From Opitutaceae bacterium (GTDB lineage: Bacteria > Verrucomicrobiota > Verrucomicrobiia > Opitutales > Opitutaceae): DNA of 18,240 bases. Below are positions 14,535 to 18,240 of the stretch, one piece after another. The DNA lies in the NCBI GenBank assembly GCA_009919985.1, contig RGAX01000035.1, forward strand, positions 1 to 18,240. Direction: 5' to 3'. The translations under genes and the position numbers were made by a program. Below the pieces are notes generated by a model. The model was not told the DNA's origin. It was given only the letters and a program-made list of their open reading frames with translations, and made no database searches. The stretch's first letter is position 1. Every line of letters begins with the position of its first letter.

Positions 14535-15008
14535 GGTCAGCTCCGTCGCGCCGAGTGAGAGTTCACCATCGGTGAGGATCCGCGCGCGCAGCCCTCCCCT
14601 GCCCTTTAACCATTCCTCGGCGCCCGGGGCGACGGCGTGATTCATCCAGTGGCAGGGCCGCGCCTCGCCTGTGCCCGCAAAACTTATGCCGCCTAGCGTA
14701 AAGGTGCGGCCGATAAGCGTGGCTAGGTCGATGCCGCCAAGAAGCACGTTACGTCGCAACACGCCCTCCGAAAGCGTCGGCAACGTGAAATGCGCACGCA
14801 ACACTCCGAGCGTTTCAGCCGAGAAAAACGTGATTTGCCCGTTGTAATCCGGCCGGTAGCCGTAGAAGCGATCTCCCTCTATGCCCCAGCCGGCGCGGCA
14901 GCGGATCGTCGCGGGTTCGGCGGTGGGATGCGTACCAGCTGGCAGACTGCGCCGGCCGAAAAAATTGTGGCCCGGGGAAATAAAGAAGCGTTCAACCGTG
15001 ACGTGCAT
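14448..15008 (-). CDS. MOSC-domain protein (molybdenum cofactor sulfurase C-terminal-like)
   Basis: The 186-residue product is almost a lone MOSC domain. It has AGWGIEGDRFYGY at 39-51, LRRNVLLGGIDLATLIGRTFTLGGI at 84-108, the key Cys119 in EARPCHWMN, and GRGGLRARILTDGELSLG at 136-153. MOSC proteins bind sulfurated molybdenum cofactor or act as reductases of N-hydroxylated compounds together with electron carriers; the actual role here cannot be told. No molybdenum enzyme is nearby. The C-terminal 28 codons lie antisense to the end of cca and go beyond the conserved domain. The ATG at 15008 has no Shine-Dalgarno site. Confidence 0.88.
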   Translation of the reverse strand: MHVTVERFFISPGHNFFGRRSLPAGTHPTAEPATIRCRAGWGIEGDRFYGYRPDYNGQITFFSAETLGVLRAHFTLPTLSEGVLRRNVLLGGIDLATLIGRTFTLGGISFAGTGEARPCHWMNHAVAPGAEEWLKGRGGLRARILTDGELSLGATELTLAEKIPQPDHPARFIRERTVELRFEGGV

Positions 15009-15076
15009 CTGAGATTAAAAAGCAAGGCGTCACGCGGCACTCATGACAAGGCGGGGAAATTGAAGCGGGTGGGCAC

Positions 15077-15107
15077 AAAAAAGGCGGCCGGATGATCCGG
15101 CCGCCTT
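15077..15107 (-). terminator. Intrinsic terminator of the TonB-dependent receptor gene
   Basis: A perfect 12-bp stem, AAGGCGGCCGGA/TCCGGCCGCCTT, closes a TGA loop (15081-15107). On the minus strand it runs into six T residues (complement of 15077-15082). It lies 38 bases beyond the receptor stop and before the MOSC start, so the MOSC gene probably has its own promoter. Confidence 0.92.
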
Positions 15108-15145
15108 GTAAAGTTGATTAAAGCGAGGCGCTCGCGCGCCGTTGC

Positions 15146-18106
15146 TTAGTAATCGTAGGAAACGCTGATACGAACGTAGCGCGAGGTCTGGAAGGACGTA
15201 GGCAGGTTGTAAGTGGGGCTGGAGACGTTCAGGCCGGTCTCGGCGACATTATTATATTCGGTGGCCGTGTGCAGGTTGAGGACGTTAAACACATCCAAAC
15301 CGAAGCCGAGTTTGTCGGCGGCCCAACGGGGACGATATTTCAAGGTCAAATCGATCTGGTTGTTCCAGGGCGTGCGACCCGCGGAGCCACGCGGGGTGGC
15401 TTTGCTGTTGGAGAAGAAGGAAGCGGCGCCGTATTGGGCAGCGAATGGATCCGTGGGGTGGAAACCAAGGGCGTTCTTAGGCGTGCCGGACTCGAGGCGG
15501 AAGTTGCCGCCGAGTTGGAATTCCTTGGTGAGGTTATAAGCACCGAAGAGCTTAAACTTGTGACGGCGGTCGTTGGCGAGGTAGCCGTTACTGTGATCCA
15601 TCAGGCCGGGATGGTCGAAGAGGACGGTGAGGCCGGCATCGGTCTGGCCGTTGTCGGAGAGCACGGAGCCTTCGTCGTTACCCCAGCTGTAGGAGTGGGT
15701 GTAGGAGCCCTGGAGCATCCACTTGCCGTTGTAGGCTTTTTCAAAAAAGACTTCGGCTCCGACATATTCGCGTTTGGCCTTGGGGAATTTGAGTTCCGCG
15801 GGAGTGAAGCTGACAGCACGAAGGCCTTTGCCATCACCGAAGTCCACATAGGTGGTCATGGGCTGACCAGGGTTAGTGAGGACGTAATAGTCGTTACCAC
15901 CGGCAGCGAAGCCCTTGATGTTATTCTTGGCGGCGTAGGCGTTGAGCGTCTCGTCGATGGCTTCGTCTTCGATGAAGCGACCGACGTTGCGATAGGTACC
16001 GCGGATGCCGACGGTCCAATCCTTATTAACCTGCTTCTGGTAGCCGAGGATGTATTCATCTTGATACATGGGCTTGATGTTGCGGTCGACGATCTCGAGA
16101 GGATTGTGGATTTCACCGGTGGCGAACACATTGCGGCCACCAATTTGGGCGCCGATATTCGGCGTGGCGTCGGCTTTAACGCCGGTTAGGGCATAATATT
16201 CTTCGTAGTAGGTTTCGCCACCGGCGAGGCGGATGTTGGTGTTGGTGGCGATGGGTAGGTAATAGCGACCGTAGTTGGCGAAGATCTTGGATTTACCGTT
16301 CTTCTCCACGTCAAAGGAAGCGCCCAAGCGAGGAGCGAGCTGATTGTTGATCTTTACGAAGGTCGCGCCTTCCGAATTGCGATTATCGAAGCCTTCGTTG
16401 CGGAGGCCGAGGCTGAGGAGCAATTGGTCATCGAGGAGCTTCCAGTTATCTTCGGCGTAGTAGGCGTTGGTGAGAGTTTGGAAGGCGCCGCCGTTGGCGT
16501 AGATACGCTTGCGGGCGTATTCGGTCACTCCTGCAGGGACGATGCCGCCGTTGGCGAGGGTTTTGCCTGGGGCCGTGACGACATAGCGCCAGTAGACGCC
16601 ACCGGAATAGGCCTGGAGGGTGTTGGAGGTATTGTCTTCGCGATCGAGACCGAAGCGGAGCTGGTGAGCACCGGCAAATTTGAAGCTGTAGTCACCATCA
16701 ATGCGCATCGCTTTGCGCGAGTCTTGGAGCGTGGTGGGCTGAGCGGTGGTCGCCTTGCTGATAAGAATCGCGGTGCCAGAACGGGCATCGAGAACGTAAG
16801 GAATGCTGTCACCGGCGCCAGCATCCGTGAAGTTAGCCGTGCTCTTGCCGTAGAGGGCGGAGAGATTGAAGTCTTCCGTGAGTTTCCCCGAATAGCGGAA
16901 GATGTAATCTTTACCGCCGCGCTTGGCTTCGGAGATACCATTGGAGGCGCCGATAGCACCCGTGGCGTAAGTGTAACCAAGGGTCTCGGTTTCGGTCTTA
17001 CGTTTGTCCGAGATAGCGGTGAGTTCGAAGCTGTGGTTATCGCTCACGTTCCAGTCGAGCTTGGCGCCGTAAAACGGATCCTTACTGCGGGATCGACTGT
17101 AAGTCGATACGCCAGCACCTTCGGACTTGTTATCACGGGCGTTATAGAGACCGTAGAAGAACAGCTTGTTTTTGATGAGCGCGCCGCTGGCGTAAACATT
17201 AGCGTTGAGCGAACTGGAGTCGCTACGCGTGCGGTTGATGTAAGGGGAGCCGTTGGGCTGGTTGACGCTGGGTGAGCGGGAAACGAGCTGCTCGGGTTCG
17301 TAGTAAATATTCGCGCCGGCCTTGAAGGTGTTACCACCGCGTTTGGTGGTGGTGTTGATCACGCCGCCGGTCGAACGACCGAACTCGGCACCATAGCCAC
17401 CGGTCTTAACTTGGAACTGGTCGTAAAATTCGAAGGGCACGCTAGCGCCACCGAGACCGTTGCGGGCGTTGGTGAGATTGAAGCCGTTAACATAGTAAGC
17501 GTTTTCACCGACGGAGGAACCGCCGAAAGAGGCGAGATTACCGAAGGCGGAGACACCTTGAGTGGTTCCAGGCGCGAGAAGCGCGACCGCCGTGGTGTTG
17601 CGAGCCACCGGGAGTTGCTTGATGACCTGCTGGTTGAACACCGTGACGGATTCAACCGAGGAGACGTCGATTGGGGAAACCGAGCCCGCGCTGACGCTGA
17701 ATTTCTCAAGCGAGATCACATCGGACTTGGAGCCGAAGCGAACCGAAGAACCGGTACCGAGATTAACGCTGACGTTGTCCACGACTTGGTCGGGCTGACC
17801 CTTGGCCTTGAGGGTGACTTTGTAATCACCGACCGGCAGGGAAGAGATGCGGTAGTTACCCGAGGTATCAACCAGTGCGTCGCGCTTTTGGCCCGTCGTG
17901 AGACTGACCGCCGAAACCGTGGAACCGGCAGGAGCGCCCGCGCCGAAGATGTAGCCTTCAGTGTTACTTTGAGCGTAACCCATCGAAGAACCAAAGGCGA
18001 GAAGTGCCACAGTCAGCGCCGCAGTAGCGACAGAGGCCGTGAGACTCGCGGATGCAATCAGAGCGCTGAGCGGCGCACGCAAGCTATCGAATCGTTTATT
18101 ATTCAT
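15146..18106 (-). CDS. Oar-like TonB-dependent receptor with N-terminal carboxypeptidase-regulatory-like domain
   Basis: The 986-residue product has a long signal peptide, hydrophobic at about 12-40, with a probable cut near SMGYA-Q (45). Residues about 48-118 form a carboxypeptidase-regulatory-like beta domain (GYIFGAGAPAGSTVSAVSLT, then GNYRISSLPVGDYKVTL). The plug follows at about 135-260, ending in the typical GGYGAEFGRSTGGVINTTTK. The rest is an outer-membrane barrel with alternating strands and long loops, ending in VRISVSYDY with an aromatic last residue. Such proteins take up or export large ligands using TonB energy; the substrate is not readable here. No clear TonB box stands out. 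The gene has its own terminator (15077-15107) and an AT-rich upstream region. The leader (CACAAACCTAGCATATAA before the ATG) lacks a Shine-Dalgarno site. Confidence 0.93.
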   Translation of the reverse strand: MNNKRFDSLRAPLSALIASASLTASVATAALTVALLAFGSSMGYAQSNTEGYIFGAGAPAGSTVSAVSLTTGQKRDALVDTSGNYRISSLPVGDYKVTLKAKGQPDQVVDNVSVNLGTGSSVRFGSKSDVISLEKFSVSAGSVSPIDVSSVESVTVFNQQVIKQLPVARNTTAVALLAPGTTQGVSAFGNLASFGGSSVGENAYYVNGFNLTNARNGLGGASVPFEFYDQFQVKTGGYGAEFGRSTGGVINTTTKRGGNTFKAGANIYYEPEQLVSRSPSVNQPNGSPYINRTRSDSSSLNANVYASGALIKNKLFFYGLYNARDNKSEGAGVSTYSRSRSKDPFYGAKLDWNVSDNHSFELTAISDKRKTETETLGYTYATGAIGASNGISEAKRGGKDYIFRYSGKLTEDFNLSALYGKSTANFTDAGAGDSIPYVLDARSGTAILISKATTAQPTTLQDSRKAMRIDGDYSFKFAGAHQLRFGLDREDNTSNTLQAYSGGVYWRYVVTAPGKTLANGGIVPAGVTEYARKRIYANGGAFQTLTNAYYAEDNWKLLDDQLLLSLGLRNEGFDNRNSEGATFVKINNQLAPRLGASFDVEKNGKSKIFANYGRYYLPIATNTNIRLAGGETYYEEYYALTGVKADATPNIGAQIGGRNVFATGEIHNPLEIVDRNIKPMYQDEYILGYQKQVNKDWTVGIRGTYRNVGRFIEDEAIDETLNAYAAKNNIKGFAAGGNDYYVLTNPGQPMTTYVDFGDGKGLRAVSFTPAELKFPKAKREYVGAEVFFEKAYNGKWMLQGSYTHSYSWGNDEGSVLSDNGQTDAGLTVLFDHPGLMDHSNGYLANDRRHKFKLFGAYNLTKEFQLGGNFRLESGTPKNALGFHPTDPFAAQYGAASFFSNSKATPRGSAGRTPWNNQIDLTLKYRPRWAADKLGFGLDVFNVLNLHTATEYNNVAETGLNVSSPTYNLPTSFQTSRYVRISVSYDY

Positions 18107-18240
18107 TTATATGCTAGGTTTGTGGTGGTGAAAAAACTAGCTGACGGAAAGTAGTGTCAGTTTAATTTGAGTATATCCAACAGGCTAAACAAGTTATGGG
18201 CAACGCTATTTTAACATTCAGGTTACAATTTAATGCTAAT
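18107..18240 (-). promoter_or_regulatory. AT-rich upstream region of the TonB-dependent receptor
   Basis: This 134-base stretch to the window edge holds no gene. A TATACT that could serve as a -10 lies at 18170-18175 on the minus strand, about 65 bases before the ATG, but no good -35 sits at the right distance. The sequence 18161-18240 is AT-rich like the gap before the mla-type operon. Confidence 0.3.

Noticed and set aside
15127..15140. GC-rich hairpin GGCGC-TCGC-GCGCC near the receptor stop
   Set aside because: Very short and followed by no T run; the perfect stem at 15081-15107 is the credible terminator.
15269..16189. 306-residue plus-strand open frame over the receptor gene
   Set aside because: Antisense shadow; Val/Gly/Glu-rich composition and no ribosome site or motif.

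Overview
The window looks like chromosomal DNA of a Verrucomicrobiota bacterium, most likely family Opitutaceae. The basis is GC-rich coding sequence with AT-rich gaps, an Oar-like TonB-dependent receptor with a long signal peptide, a TorF-type porin, weak or absent Shine-Dalgarno sites, and arginine genes lying beside rplM-rpsI. The taxon is an inference from gene content, not a database match. I see no phage, insertion sequence, CRISPR array, tRNA or rRNA.

Layout. 1-192 (minus): the 5' end of rsmD, cut by the window edge. 193-561: an AT-rich non-coding gap with repeats and possible RNA structure. 562-4661 (plus): a four-gene operon with an exported 500-residue protein of unknown function built from Trp-Pro-aromatic repeats, followed almost without spacing by mlaE, mlaF and mlaD, an inner-membrane MCE-type lipid transporter. 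4778-10629: arginine biosynthesis, with argB, argF and argG read on the minus strand, argJ on the plus strand, and argC on the minus strand. 10760-11551 (minus): a TorF-family porin with its own terminator. 11748-12583 (minus): rplM-rpsI. 12733-14534 (plus): a DUF423 membrane protein overlapping a CCA-adding/HD tRNA nucleotidyltransferase. 14448-15008 (minus): a MOSC-domain protein whose 3' end overlaps the end of cca. 15146-18106 (minus): a large Oar-like TonB-dependent receptor.

How the genes work together. MlaE (permease), MlaF (ATPase) and MlaD (substrate-binding MCE ring) form one ABC machine for moving phospholipid across the envelope. The repeat protein is translated just ahead of them and is exported, so it is the obvious candidate for a periplasmic or outer-membrane partner. 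ArgB, ArgC, ArgJ, ArgF and ArgG cover most steps from glutamate/acetylornithine to argininosuccinate; argD and argH are not in the window. ArgJ recycles the acetyl group. The ribosomal pair, rsmD and cca are housekeeping genes for translation.

The most interesting points are the uncharacterised repeat protein fused by operon structure to mlaEFD, the inverted argJ inside an otherwise one-directional arginine block, the near absence of Shine-Dalgarno sequences across all genes, and the 87-bp tail-to-tail overlap of cca with the MOSC gene.
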